Part shown: positions 50,887 through 59,688 of the stretch, piece after piece
Layout: each line of letters begins with the position of its first letter
Position numbering within the stretch: the stretch's first letter is position 1
NCBI GenBank assembly: GCA_017433295.1
Contig: JAFRHL010000037.1
Span: 62,001-126,000, forward strand
DNA length: 64,000 nucleotides
Origin: Eubacterium sp.
GTDB lineage: Bacteria > Bacillota > Clostridia > Lachnospirales > Lachnospiraceae
Direction of reading: 5' to 3'
Notes under the pieces: generated by a model
What the model was told of the DNA's origin: nothing
Seen by the model: only the letters and a program-made list of their open reading frames with translations
The model's database searches: none
Made by a program: the position numbers and the translations under genes

Positions 50887-51720
50887 TCACTGGTCCACCA
50901 GATTGCTGATGCCGTAAAAGGCCAGGAACAATTCTTCATCCATATCCGTTATTGTCCAGGAACCACCTTTAAAAGCGAATGTGATGCTGCCTGTGGCAGT
51001 CACTTTGTCAGCGTCCGCCTTTGCTTCTTTGTAGATTTCCTCAATCTGCTCGGAGAGTCCCGAATTCTCATCGTCATCCTCTCCGCCGATCAGGGAGGAA
51101 AAGAAAGAGCCGATGGATTCCCATATGCTTTTATCGTCTGTCAGTTGGCTGTACAGGTTCTGATAGATAGAATCCGCCACCTGGGCAAAGTCTGTATTTT
51201 CAGTGCGGACAGTAACTTTGCAGGTATGGTAATCAGCCTCCACATCAATGATCTCATAGGAAGCTGATTCTGTTATGTCATCGCAGAGCTTATCCACATC
51301 CAGGATATCGCCGAGAAATTCGGAGCTGATCTCTTCGACCTGCTCGTATCCGGGGATTTCCTGAAGTCTGCTTTTAATATAATCCCGAATATTCGGATTT
51401 TCCCGGATCTCTTCCGGAAGATATTCCGGGTCCACCTCGGAGAAATCCAGTTTCCGGGCCATTTCAAATATCTGATCCGTCGCCTGCCGGCATTGAGTCT
51501 TTATAACCTGTATATAAGCATAATATCCTGCAAAGGCAGCCATAATAAGTACAAAGCATATGGAAAGGGCAATGATGATAATATGGGCCGGCTTTTTTTC
51601 TTTATGACGCCTGCCGGGCAAAGATTTATAATCCGCATTGCCCAGAGGATGACCGCACTCCGGACAATAGAGCCTGTCCGGATCGTGATCATAGTTTGTA
51701 TTGCAATTAGGACACTTCAT
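50887..51720 (-). CDS. Zinc-ribbon single-pass membrane protein of unknown function
   Basis: The ATG at 51720 (complement) follows AAAGGAGG; the longer reading to 51789 lacks a site. 277 residues: a zinc ribbon (Cys3, Cys6, Cys19, Cys22), a basic linker, one membrane helix at about 45-68, and an acidic external region of 200 residues with no recognised domain, ending in a beta-strand pair around ATGSITFAFKGGSWTITDMD. The design resembles other clostridial zinc-ribbon lipoprotein-like sensors. Function unknown. Confidence 0.8.
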   Translation of the reverse strand: MKCPNCNTNYDHDPDRLYCPECGHPLGNADYKSLPGRRHKEKKPAHIIIIALSICFVLIMAAFAGYYAYIQVIKTQCRQATDQIFEMARKLDFSEVDPEYLPEEIRENPNIRDYIKSRLQEIPGYEQVEEISSEFLGDILDVDKLCDDITESASYEIIDVEADYHTCKVTVRTENTDFAQVADSIYQNLYSQLTDDKSIWESIGSFFSSLIGGEDDDENSGLSEQIEEIYKEAKADADKVTATGSITFAFKGGSWTITDMDEELFLAFYGISNLVDQ

Positions 51721-51856
51721 ATGATAACCTCCTTTCACAACTCCATATCTTAGACTGAGTATAATAGCATTATTGAAAAGTGTCAACATTTGGGGTTTTT
51801 CAATTTTTCCGGCCGCCGACCATGCTATATATTTTTTGACATTTTCTTAAAATTTA

Positions 51857-51885
51857 TTGTCATTTTTGAAAAGATAAGGTATACT
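51857..51885 (+). promoter_or_regulatory. Promoter of fruK-fruA
   Basis: TTGTCA (51857-51862), a 17-base spacer and TATACT (51880-51885). The -35 is also the right half of an interrupted TGACA/TGTCA inverted repeat starting near 51837. No fructose repressor gene adjoins. Confidence 0.65.
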
Positions 51886-51928
51886 TATAAATACAAATTT
51901 TATAATACTAAAAAAGGAGGATTGCGCA

Positions 51929-52831
51929 ATGATCTACACAGTGACCTTTAATCCGGCCCTGGATTATGTGGTGTTTCTGGACGAGTTCAAGGCAGGCGAT
52001 ATTAACCGCGCCACCCGGGAATCCATTTACTACGGCGGCAAAGGTATCAACGTATCGAATGTTTTGAATACGCTTGGTTTTGAGACCACCGCCCTCGGTT
52101 TCCTTGCAGGATTTACCGGAAAAGCCATTGAAGAAGGCCTGGCTGCCATGGGGATCAAAGCAGAGTTTGTACATCTGCCGGAAGGGAATTCCCGGATCAA
52201 TGTCAAGCTGAAACATGGTGATGAAACTGAGATCAACGGCCAGGGACCGGTGATTACAAAAGAGGCTATTGACGAGCTGTTTGCTAAACTGGATACTCTG
52301 ACATCCGAGGATATCCTGGTTCTGGCAGGAAGTATTCCCAATACCCTTCCGGATGATATCTATGAGAAGATCATGGCCAGACTGGAAGGCAAGGGGATAA
52401 AGATCGTGGTGGATGCAACAAAGGATCTGCTGTTGAATGTGCTGAAATATCATCCCTTCCTGATCAAACCCAATAACCACGAGCTGGGCGAGATGTTCGG
52501 TACCGTATGCAAGACCAGAGAAGAGATCGAGTATTATGCAAAAGAGCTTCAGAAGAAGGGTGCCGGGAATGTCCTGATCTCCATGGCGGGAGATGGAGCT
52601 ATCCTGATTCCGGAGGGTGGAGATGCCATCCAGATCGGAACACCGAAGGGCAAGGTAGTTAATTCCGTAGGAGCAGGCGACTCCATGGTTGCCGGATTTG
52701 TGGCCGGCTACCTGAAGAGCGGAAGCTATGAAGAAGCCTTAAGAAGCGGAACAGCAGCCGGAAGCGCCACGGCGTTTTCCGAGGGACTGGCATCTTTGGA
52801 AATGTACAATGCAATGCTGGAACAGATTTAG
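51929..52831 (+). CDS. fruK: 1-phosphofructokinase
   Basis: A 300-residue PfkB-family kinase. It begins IYTVTFNPALDYVVFLDEF, then YYGGKGINVSNVLNTLG near residue 33, LAGSIPNTLPDDIYEKI and the catalytic GAGDSMVAGFVAG near 248 (Asp as base). Length and motifs fit FruK, with tagatose-6-phosphate kinase as the alternative. It converts fructose-1-phosphate from the adjacent PTS into fructose-1,6-bisphosphate. AAGGAGG lies 9 bases before the ATG, and fruA follows after 12 bases. Confidence 0.93.
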   Translation: MIYTVTFNPALDYVVFLDEFKAGDINRATRESIYYGGKGINVSNVLNTLGFETTALGFLAGFTGKAIEEGLAAMGIKAEFVHLPEGNSRINVKLKHGDETEINGQGPVITKEAIDELFAKLDTLTSEDILVLAGSIPNTLPDDIYEKIMARLEGKGIKIVVDATKDLLLNVLKYHPFLIKPNNHELGEMFGTVCKTREEIEYYAKELQKKGAGNVLISMAGDGAILIPEGGDAIQIGTPKGKVVNSVGAGDSMVAGFVAGYLKSGSYEEALRSGTAAGSATAFSEGLASLEMYNAMLEQI

Positions 52832-52843
52832 AGAGGAAAAGAA

Positions 52844-54805
52844 ATGAGAATAGTTGATTTACTGAAAAAAGATGCGGTCATCTTAAATGCCGGTGTCAGC
52901 AGCAAGGAAGAGATGCTGGACACTCTGATCGACCTGCATGAGAAGGTTGGAAATATTTCCGACAGAGCTGAATTTAAGAAGGGTATTCTTCAAAGGGAAT
53001 CAGAAGGTGCCACTGCCATCGCAGAGGGAATCTGTATTCCTCACTCCAAGAATGCAGCAGTTAAAACACCCGGAATTGCCTCCATTACAGTTCCCGCGGG
53101 AATTGACTGTAACGCCCTGGACGGCCAGCCGTCTAACCTGTTTTTCATGATCGCCGCTCCGGCTACAGGGGCAGACCTTCATCTGGAAGCACTTGCCAGA
53201 TTGTCCTCCATCCTGATGGACGGAAGCTTCAGGGAAAAGCTTTTTGCCGCTAAAAATGTGGATGAGTATCTGAAAGCCATCGACGAGAAAGAGACAGAGA
53301 AGTTCGGAAAAGAAGACGCCGCACAAGAGGCAGCTCCTGCTCCGGCAGCTTCCGGATCAGGCTACCGCATCCTGGCAGTTACTGCCTGTCCCACAGGTAT
53401 AGCCCATACCTACATGGCTGCCGAGGCGCTTGAAGAAAAGGGTAAGGAACTGGGGATTCCCGTAAAGGTTGAAACCAATGGATCCGGCGGTGCCAAGAAT
53501 GTGCTTACAGCGGAAGAAATCGCCAACTGCGAAGGTATCATCATCGCAGCCGACAAGAATGTCGAGATGGCCCGTTTTGACGGAAAGCCCCTGATCAAGA
53601 CCAAGGTTCAGGACGGTATCCATAAATCACAGGAACTGATCGAAAAGGTTGTCAATGGTGAAGCCCCGATCTACCATCATACCGGTGAAGTTGCCGCGGA
53701 CGAGGGCGGAGATGAGTCCTTCGGACATCAGCTCTACAAGCACCTGATGAACGGTGTATCCCACATGCTTCCCTTCGTAATCGGTGGAGGTATCCTTATC
53801 GCCCTGGCTTTCCTGTTTGATGATTATAGTATTGATCCATCAAACTTCGGTATGAACACACCCCTTGCTGCAGTGCTTAAGACTGCCGGCGGTGTTGCCT
53901 TCGGCTTTATGCTTCCCATCCTTGCCGGATACATTGCCATGAGTATTGCTGACCGTCCCGGTCTGATGCCCGGTTTCGTCGGCGGAGCCATCGCTGCTTC
54001 CGGTACTTCCTTCAGCAGTATCATCGCTCCCTTTAACGGAGTAGAGCCCAACGTGGTTTCCGGTGGTTTCATCGGTGCCCTGTTTGCAGGTTTTGCTGCA
54101 GGTTATATGGTGCTCTTCCTTAAGAAGATCACTGAGAAGATGCCAGCTGCCATGGATGGTTTAAGGCCCATGCTGATCTATCCGGTAGGCGGTCTTGCCC
54201 TTATCATGGTTGTAATGTTTGCCGTTAACCCCTTCTTCGCATGGCTGAACACCCTCCTTGCCAACGCCCTCGGCTCCCTCGGCGGTGCCAACGCTGTGGT
54301 ACTCGGAGCAGTGGTAGGCGGTATGATGTCCATCGATATGGGTGGCCCCTTCAACAAGGCATCCTATGTATTCGGAACAGCAGCTCTTGCAACTGCCACA
54401 GAGGCAAGTCCCCAGGGCTTCATGATCATGGCTGCTGTTATGGTCGGCGGAATGGTTCCTCCGATTGCCATCGCTATTTCATCCTGGGCATTTAAAACCA
54501 AGTTTACAGATAATGACCGGGCAAATGCTCCTGTAAATGCCATCATGGGATTATGCTTCATTTCTGAGGCTGCCATTCCTTATGCGGCAGGAGATCCGGG
54601 ACACGTTATCCCATCCTGTGTTGTCGGTTCCGCAGTGGCCGGAGCACTTTCCATGGCATTCAAATGTACCCTCAGAGCACCCCACGGCGGAGTATTCGTT
54701 ATTCCTACCATCGGTAATCCGTTCATGTATCTTGTAGCTCTTCTTGTGGGCTCCGTGGTCGGAGCGGTTCTTCTGGGCGTACTCAGAAAGCCTGTAGCCA
54801 AATAA
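52844..54805 (+). CDS. fruA: Fructose-specific PTS transporter, EIIABC
   Basis: 653 residues in the order EIIA-EIIB-EIIC. EIIA (1-150) has the phosphorylated His67 in GICIPHSKN. After an Ala/Pro linker (160-170), EIIB (172-270) has Cys182 in TACPTGIAHTYMAAEAL. EIIC (about 300-650) has ten or so membrane segments with GGGILIALAF, ADRPGLMPGFVGG and DMGGPFNKASY. It imports fructose and phosphorylates it at C1 using HPr-phosphate. Mannose-type or 2-O-mannosylglycerate PTS of the same family are less likely because fruK is adjacent. Confidence 0.94.
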   Translation: MRIVDLLKKDAVILNAGVSSKEEMLDTLIDLHEKVGNISDRAEFKKGILQRESEGATAIAEGICIPHSKNAAVKTPGIASITVPAGIDCNALDGQPSNLFFMIAAPATGADLHLEALARLSSILMDGSFREKLFAAKNVDEYLKAIDEKETEKFGKEDAAQEAAPAPAASGSGYRILAVTACPTGIAHTYMAAEALEEKGKELGIPVKVETNGSGGAKNVLTAEEIANCEGIIIAADKNVEMARFDGKPLIKTKVQDGIHKSQELIEKVVNGEAPIYHHTGEVAADEGGDESFGHQLYKHLMNGVSHMLPFVIGGGILIALAFLFDDYSIDPSNFGMNTPLAAVLKTAGGVAFGFMLPILAGYIAMSIADRPGLMPGFVGGAIAASGTSFSSIIAPFNGVEPNVVSGGFIGALFAGFAAGYMVLFLKKITEKMPAAMDGLRPMLIYPVGGLALIMVVMFAVNPFFAWLNTLLANALGSLGGANAVVLGAVVGGMMSIDMGGPFNKASYVFGTAALATATEASPQGFMIMAAVMVGGMVPPIAIAISSWAFKTKFTDNDRANAPVNAIMGLCFISEAAIPYAAGDPGHVIPSCVVGSAVAGALSMAFKCTLRAPHGGVFVIPTIGNPFMYLVALLVGSVVGAVLLGVLRKPVAK

Positions 54806-54834
54806 TTGCATAATCATTAGGATTCTTTTGAAAG

Positions 54835-54899
54835 GCGTCTCAGTAACGCTTTTGCCCATTCAGGTTTGAATGGGCAGATCGTAACTGCGACGCGTTTTT
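54835..54899. terminator. Hairpin repeat copy E, terminator of fruK-fruA
   Basis: Outer arms GCGTC-CAGT-AC (54835-54847) / GT-ACTG-GACGC (54881-54893) and a perfect inner stem GCCCATTC (54854-54861) / GAATGGGC (54868-54875), followed by GTTTTTATG. It is an inverted relative of copy D at 50752. Confidence 0.88.
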
Positions 54900-55066
54900 A
54901 TGCGTATTTTCAGCAGGATCCGCTGTCCCCGGCTTACATTTATGGCCATCGCACTGCTGAAAAAGCGCACCCGGCCTTGCTTTCACTTTTTGATTGACAA
55001 TCTCTGTCAGAAAATTTATAATTATTAACAGATAATTATTACAACAATCACAGGAGATGGGAGTAT

Positions 55067-55942
55067 ATGAGCAGCAGATTACCATTGACCGGAATGCCCA
55101 ATACCAGGGACCTGGGAGGGATCAGGACCCGGGACGGACACACGATCCGGAATAAAAAGCTTATCAAGAGCGGTATGTTATACCGGGCTACAGAGGAGGA
55201 CCTCTGTATATTGAAGGATGATTACAATGTAAAGATGATCGTTGACCTTCGTACCAGGAAGGAACGTATGATGATGCCCAATCCCCGCATCAAGGGTATT
55301 TCCGAGATCTGGAACCCATTGTTTATGGAGGACATTCACGGCCTTGGTGTCTTCAAGCCCGACGAGAGGGATGTTCTGGAGAACAGACTTAAGTCTCTCT
55401 TCATTTTAAACCACAGGGCGGATGAGAAGACCGATGATGCCATGGACCAGATCCGGGATATGATCAGGACAGAGGATCTTAATCCCGAGCGCTACATGAA
55501 GCGTCTGTATCAGAAGTTCATTAATAATCAGATCATTCAGAAGCAGGTTAAGCAGTTCTTCTCCCTCCTGGCCAACAACAGGGACGGGGCCATCCTCTGG
55601 CACTGCGCTGCCGGCAAGGACAGGGCCGGAATGTGTGCTGCCCTTCTCCTTTATGCCCTGGGAGTCGATAAGGCAGCCATCATAGATAATTACATGGAAT
55701 CTGCCGAATCATCCGAGGATGCCGTGGAGTATCTTCTTAATAAGCTGTTCCCGGGCTGCAGCGAAGAGAGCGAGAAGTACCGCAGCCTGGCCAGAAGATT
55801 TTTCGATGTTAAGCCTTGTTACATTGAAACCTTCTTTGATGCCATTGAGAGGGACTATGTCAGTGTGGACAATTATCTCCAGAAAGCCCTGGAGCTCCAC
55901 GTAGATAATATTGTCCGGCTTAAAACCTTATATCTTGCCTGA
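55067..55942 (+). CDS. Tyrosine-protein phosphatase (Y_phosphatase3 family)
   Basis: A 291-residue cytosolic phosphatase. It begins PLTGMPNTRDLGGIRTRDG, the usual opening of this family, with VDLRTRKER near residue 65. The P-loop is HCAAGKDRAG near residue 178, with the nucleophilic Cys and the Arg of the CX5R motif. Members hydrolyse phosphotyrosine or phosphoinositides; some are secreted virulence factors, but no signal peptide is present here. A GGAG site precedes the ATG. It is a single gene with a downstream terminator. Confidence 0.88.
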   Translation: MSSRLPLTGMPNTRDLGGIRTRDGHTIRNKKLIKSGMLYRATEEDLCILKDDYNVKMIVDLRTRKERMMMPNPRIKGISEIWNPLFMEDIHGLGVFKPDERDVLENRLKSLFILNHRADEKTDDAMDQIRDMIRTEDLNPERYMKRLYQKFINNQIIQKQVKQFFSLLANNRDGAILWHCAAGKDRAGMCAALLLYALGVDKAAIIDNYMESAESSEDAVEYLLNKLFPGCSEESEKYRSLARRFFDVKPCYIETFFDAIERDYVSVDNYLQKALELHVDNIVRLKTLYLA

Positions 55943-56040
55943 CACAGCAGGACACAGGTGATTCTGGCCGGTAGAACAGTCAGGATCATAAACCATATCA
56001 GATGAGATATTATAACAGACGAGAGTATAAATCATTATTT

Positions 56041-56077
56041 ACAAAAGCCGGGATCAATCTGTTTTCCTGGCTTTTGT
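56041..56077 (+). terminator. Terminator between the phosphatase and GlgB-like genes
   Basis: ACAAAAGCC pairs with GGCTTTTGT across a 19-base loop, followed by TATATAT; an inner GG/CC adds to the stem. Confidence 0.7.
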
Positions 56078-56104
56078 TATATATCTATTAGGAGGCTTTG
56101 TTTT

Positions 56105-58219
56105 ATGCGGTTTGAGATAAGCGAGATCATAAAACAGGACCAGGTGATGGATCTGGTATATGGGAATAACAGTGTGCCAAAACAGATACTGGGCCGCCAT
56201 TATGTAAAGACCGGACAGGTGATCACGGCCTATCATCCGGAGGCTGTCAATATGGAGATAGTTCTGGACAGCGGAGAATGCTTTCCCATGGACCAGATAG
56301 AAAGACAGCCTCTTTACGCCGTGTATCTTCAGGATAAGGAACCCTTTCATTACCTTTTGCGGATGTCTTTCCTCGATGGCAATAGCTTTATTACAGAAGA
56401 CCCCTACAGCTTCCCCTGTCAGATCACGGCAGATGAGGAGAAGAGCTTTACGGAGGGTGAATGGGTAAATGCTTATCAAAAGATAGGATGTCACCAGATG
56501 ACCATCAACGGTATCCCCGGCATGTATTTTGCGGTTTGGGCCCCTTCTGCCAGGCGGGTCAGCCTGGTGGGGGATTTTAACTACTGGAACGGTCTGATAT
56601 ATCCCATGAACCGTCTTGACAAGTCCGGAATATATGAGCTCTTTCTTCCGGGTCTTACTTCTGACTACAATTACAAGTTTGAGGTCAAGACAATGCAGGG
56701 GGACATCTCCCTGAGATCAGACCCCTTCGGCCGTATGGAGGAGGATGGGAAGGGAGACGCATCTAAAACAATAGATATAAATGCTTTCCGCTGGACCGAC
56801 CAGACCTGGATGGAGAACAGAAGCAGCAAAAAGATCATTGATCTTCCTATGGCAGTATGCAGCGTGGGGGACGGTGAGCAGCTGTCCGACGATACGATCT
56901 ATGACGGGAACTTCACTCACCTTCTGTTTGGCAGGCACATTGACCGGAGATTTTCGGGAGTAAGTGATTACAGCGACCACAGGTTCAACTTCCAGCCGCC
57001 CTTCTGCGGTGGAGGGGCGGACAGCTTCCGTTCGGTCATCGATAATGCCCACCGCCACGGTATTGGAGTGCTCATGGAGATCTCCCTGGGATTTCACGGG
57101 GCGGATGGGAATAATCTTGGGTATTTTGACGGGACGGTTCTATACGGATATTCTGACAGAAGGATCGGTTTCGATTCTGAAAGAGGTATGTGGCGGTTCT
57201 GCTTTGAGAAACCGGAGGTCAGGAGCCTGATCCTGTCATCTCTGGTATTCTGGATACAGAGATACCATATAGACGGCTTTGTCTTTGAGGGTATCACAGA
57301 CATGATCTGCCCTGATATCAATACATCTAATAATTTAGATTCATATATTATGGAGGAAACAGGGAAGCTTTCTTATGCCAATACGGAGTTTCTTAAGCAG
57401 GCTGTTGTGACGGTCCGCAATGAGGACAGGAGTGTTATGCTGATCGCGGATGAGCGTCCCGGACCCGGCTCTGTTAAGGGAGGAATGTTCTCACTTCAGC
57501 ATGGATTTGATCTCTACTGGGACTATAAGGTCAGGAAGAACATAAATAAGTATTATAACCGGGATGCAAAGAAGAGGTGGAAGGATCATTTCAGGATCAC
57601 ATCTCCCATTCAGGACCGGCAGATGGAGTCTTCCCTGCTCCTGATCAATCCTGTGAAAACAGAAGACCTCTATCATGGAGACATAGATAACGGTATGACG
57701 CCTGAAGAGCAGGCTGAAAAGAAGATGGCATTAGTCAGGATGACGGCTGCCTATCTTTTGGGTGTGCCGGGGAAAAAAGCCTGGTCCATCAGGGATAACA
57801 CCAGGGAGACGGGAATATACATCAGGAGACTTTTGGATATTTACAGTAAATATCCGGCCCTGTATGATATGAACGAGGAGAATATGTCCTTTGAATGGAT
57901 CAACTGTGTTGACGCCGCAAGCTCCGTGGTGAGCTTTATCAGGAAACCGGCCGGAGATGGCGCTGCACTGGTTTTCGCAGCCAATTTCAGTGATAAGGAA
58001 AAGGAAAACTGGCGGCTGGGTGTTTCGGCGCCGGGACGTTACCGGCTGATCTTCAGCAGCGATGACAGGGAATTCGGGGGAAAAGGTCTCTACCGGGACC
58101 AGGATATCATAGCCGAAAGGAAACGATGTGATTTCCGTCCCTATTCCATAAAGATATCATTGCCCCCCGGGGCAACCCTGATATTTGAATACATTACAGA
58201 AAGAGGTGCAAAAAGATGA
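56105..58219 (+). CDS. GlgB-like GH13 protein with degenerate active site
   Basis: 704 residues with the layout of a 1,4-alpha-glucan branching enzyme: an N-terminal extension, CBM48 (about 125-210, GMYFAVWAPSARRVSLVGDFNYWNG), a barrel (about 240-590) and an all-beta end. The backbone aligns well with GlgB (NNLGYFDGTVLYGYSDRRIG, then EVRSLILSSLVFWIQRYHIDG). The catalytic positions do not: the nucleophile segment G-R-V-D is G-F-V-F-E (Glu395), the acid/base A-E is A-D (Asp449), and the LSHDE motif is missing. It is probably not a branching enzyme and may bind glycogen or alpha-glucan. The stop overlaps the next start (ATGA). AGGAGG precedes the ATG. Confidence 0.75.
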   Translation: MRFEISEIIKQDQVMDLVYGNNSVPKQILGRHYVKTGQVITAYHPEAVNMEIVLDSGECFPMDQIERQPLYAVYLQDKEPFHYLLRMSFLDGNSFITEDPYSFPCQITADEEKSFTEGEWVNAYQKIGCHQMTINGIPGMYFAVWAPSARRVSLVGDFNYWNGLIYPMNRLDKSGIYELFLPGLTSDYNYKFEVKTMQGDISLRSDPFGRMEEDGKGDASKTIDINAFRWTDQTWMENRSSKKIIDLPMAVCSVGDGEQLSDDTIYDGNFTHLLFGRHIDRRFSGVSDYSDHRFNFQPPFCGGGADSFRSVIDNAHRHGIGVLMEISLGFHGADGNNLGYFDGTVLYGYSDRRIGFDSERGMWRFCFEKPEVRSLILSSLVFWIQRYHIDGFVFEGITDMICPDINTSNNLDSYIMEETGKLSYANTEFLKQAVVTVRNEDRSVMLIADERPGPGSVKGGMFSLQHGFDLYWDYKVRKNINKYYNRDAKKRWKDHFRITSPIQDRQMESSLLLINPVKTEDLYHGDIDNGMTPEEQAEKKMALVRMTAAYLLGVPGKKAWSIRDNTRETGIYIRRLLDIYSKYPALYDMNEENMSFEWINCVDAASSVVSFIRKPAGDGAALVFAANFSDKEKENWRLGVSAPGRYRLIFSSDDREFGGKGLYRDQDIIAERKRCDFRPYSIKISLPPGATLIFEYITERGAKR

Positions 58220-58632
58220 GCAAGGATAATTGTATTTTCTGCAAAATCGCCAAAGGGGAGATCCCATCAGCTACGATTTACGAAGATAGTCATTTCCGGG
58301 TTATGATGGACATCAACCCCGCCACAAAGGGACATTGTCTCATCATTCCCAGGGAGCATTTTGATAATATTTATGATCTGGACGGGGAGACTGCCGGAAA
58401 GATCTTCTCCCTGGCCACATGCATTGCCAGGGCCCTTAAGGACGCACTGGGATGCGAAGGAATGAACATCGTGCAGAACAACGGGGAGATAGCCGGCCAG
58501 ACAGTCATGCATTTTCACCTGCACCTGATTCCCAGGTATAAGGATGATGAAGTGAAAGTGGGCTGGGTGCCCCATGCGTCCGATGAGAAGGAGCTTGAGG
58601 AGCTTAGAAGAGCCATAAAGGCGGCAATCTGA
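58216..58632 (+). CDS. HIT-family protein (HINT-like nucleotide hydrolase)
   Basis: 138 residues. It begins NCIFCKIAKGEIPSATIYED, where the Cys pair belongs to the HinT zinc-like site, then ATKGHCLIIPREHFDNIYDL, and the histidine triad is HFHLHLIPRY near residue 96. It hydrolyses nucleoside phosphoramidates and related adenylates in the cytosol. The ATG overlaps the upstream stop by 4 bases. Confidence 0.93.
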   Translation: MSKDNCIFCKIAKGEIPSATIYEDSHFRVMMDINPATKGHCLIIPREHFDNIYDLDGETAGKIFSLATCIARALKDALGCEGMNIVQNNGEIAGQTVMHFHLHLIPRYKDDEVKVGWVPHASDEKELEELRRAIKAAI

Positions 58633-58694
58633 TCCTGATGGAGCAACCGGCCGCATTAGTCAGACATAATCATTGGTTTATAGAGGAGTAAAAG

Positions 58695-59285
58695 GTGAGC
58701 ATGGGTAAGATTGATTTTAAACCGGGGAATATGCTGTATCCCCTGCCGGCAGTCCTGGTGACAGTCAGAACGCCAGGCGGAGAGGACAATATCATTACCG
58801 TGGCATGGACGGGGACGGTATGTACCAATCCACCCATGCTCTATATTTCTGTCCGGCCTGAAAGATATTCCTATCAGGCCCTGAAGGAAACAGGTGAGTT
58901 CGTGATAAACCTGACCACCGGCCCGATGGCAAAGGCTGTTGATTATTGCGGTGTCCGGTCCGGAAGAGATGTGGATAAATTTGCCCGGACGGGTCTTACG
59001 AAGATGGAAGCCTCGAAGGTTCGGGCTGCCCTCATCTGTGAAAGCCCCGTCAATATTGAATGCAGAGTTAAGGAAGTTCTTCCGCTGGGATCCCATCATA
59101 TGTTCCTGGCTGAGGTGGTTCACGTTACCGTTGATGAGCGCTACATGGATGAAAAGGGGACCTTCCATCTGGAAGGCTCTGATCCCATTGTCTACTCTCA
59201 TGGGACTTATTTTAACCTTGGAAATGCAATAGGAACATTTGGATATTCAGTAAGAAAAAAGAAGAAAAGAAAAAAGAAAACCTGA
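58695..59285 (+). CDS. Flavin reductase-like FMN-binding protein
   Basis: 196 residues of the flavin-reductase-like (DIM6/NTAB) family. GAGGAG lies 6 bases before the GTG at 58695, so GTG is preferred over the ATG at 58701. Family marks: PAVLVTVRTPGGEDNIITVAWTGTVCTNPPMLYISVRPERYS (FMN site), TGEFVINLT near residue 70, and the late HHMFLAEVVHVTVDERY. The C-terminus is a lysine-rich tail (KKKKRKKKT). It is related to Flr-type flavoredoxins that pass electrons through FMN. The partner is unknown. Confidence 0.85.
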   Translation: MSMGKIDFKPGNMLYPLPAVLVTVRTPGGEDNIITVAWTGTVCTNPPMLYISVRPERYSYQALKETGEFVINLTTGPMAKAVDYCGVRSGRDVDKFARTGLTKMEASKVRAALICESPVNIECRVKEVLPLGSHHMFLAEVVHVTVDERYMDEKGTFHLEGSDPIVYSHGTYFNLGNAIGTFGYSVRKKKKRKKKT

Positions 59286-59322
59286 AGGAAGAAAGAATTC
59301 ATACATTTTTTGATTTTTTTAT

Positions 59323-59351
59323 TTTACAAACGGAAAGTTTCTTGTTATAAT
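59323..59351 (+). promoter_or_regulatory. Promoter in the long leader upstream of murA
   Basis: TTTACA (59323-59328), a 17-base spacer and exact TATAAT (59346-59351). It implies a leader of about 330 bases before murA. Confidence 0.65.
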
Positions 59352-59354
59352 GAA

Positions 59355-59370
59355 ATGACTGTTCAGTCAT
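59355..59370. promoter_or_regulatory. TetR-type operator-like palindrome
   Basis: A perfect ATGACTG TT CAGTCAT-type palindrome sits at the transcription start of the promoter above. Its form (TGACTG-nn-CAGTCA) is typical of TetR-family sites. No TetR gene adjoins. The rest of 59380-59688 contains a 25-codon ORF (59546-59623) with a fair ribosome site and no clear gene. Confidence 0.5.
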
Positions 59371-59688
59371 GCTGAACACCTGCGAAAAAAGAGCATATAA
59401 TATTTAGATATTGAGAGGTTTCTCCACGGTTTTTATATCCTTTATCCTGCGGTAAATCATTCTGATGTGATTCCGGAGGATATTTGCCTGAGGTCCCGCG
59501 CGGGGCTTTTCAGCTGCATATATGTGAAAGAATATCGGGGGATATATGGCCTGTCCTGAAGTCCGTACTATGAACTTCATGATTGTCTGGTTTGAATATT
59601 TTGAGGTGAGAGACCTGTTTTAGTGGGATAATTTGTCTTGTATGATCGTCGCGGGCGGTCATACTCTTGTTTGATATAGAGGTGCAAT

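Noticed and set aside
59546-59623. 25-codon leader peptide before murA
   Set aside because: Ribosome site is plausible but there is no terminator/antiterminator pair or codon bias to support attenuation; not listed as a gene.
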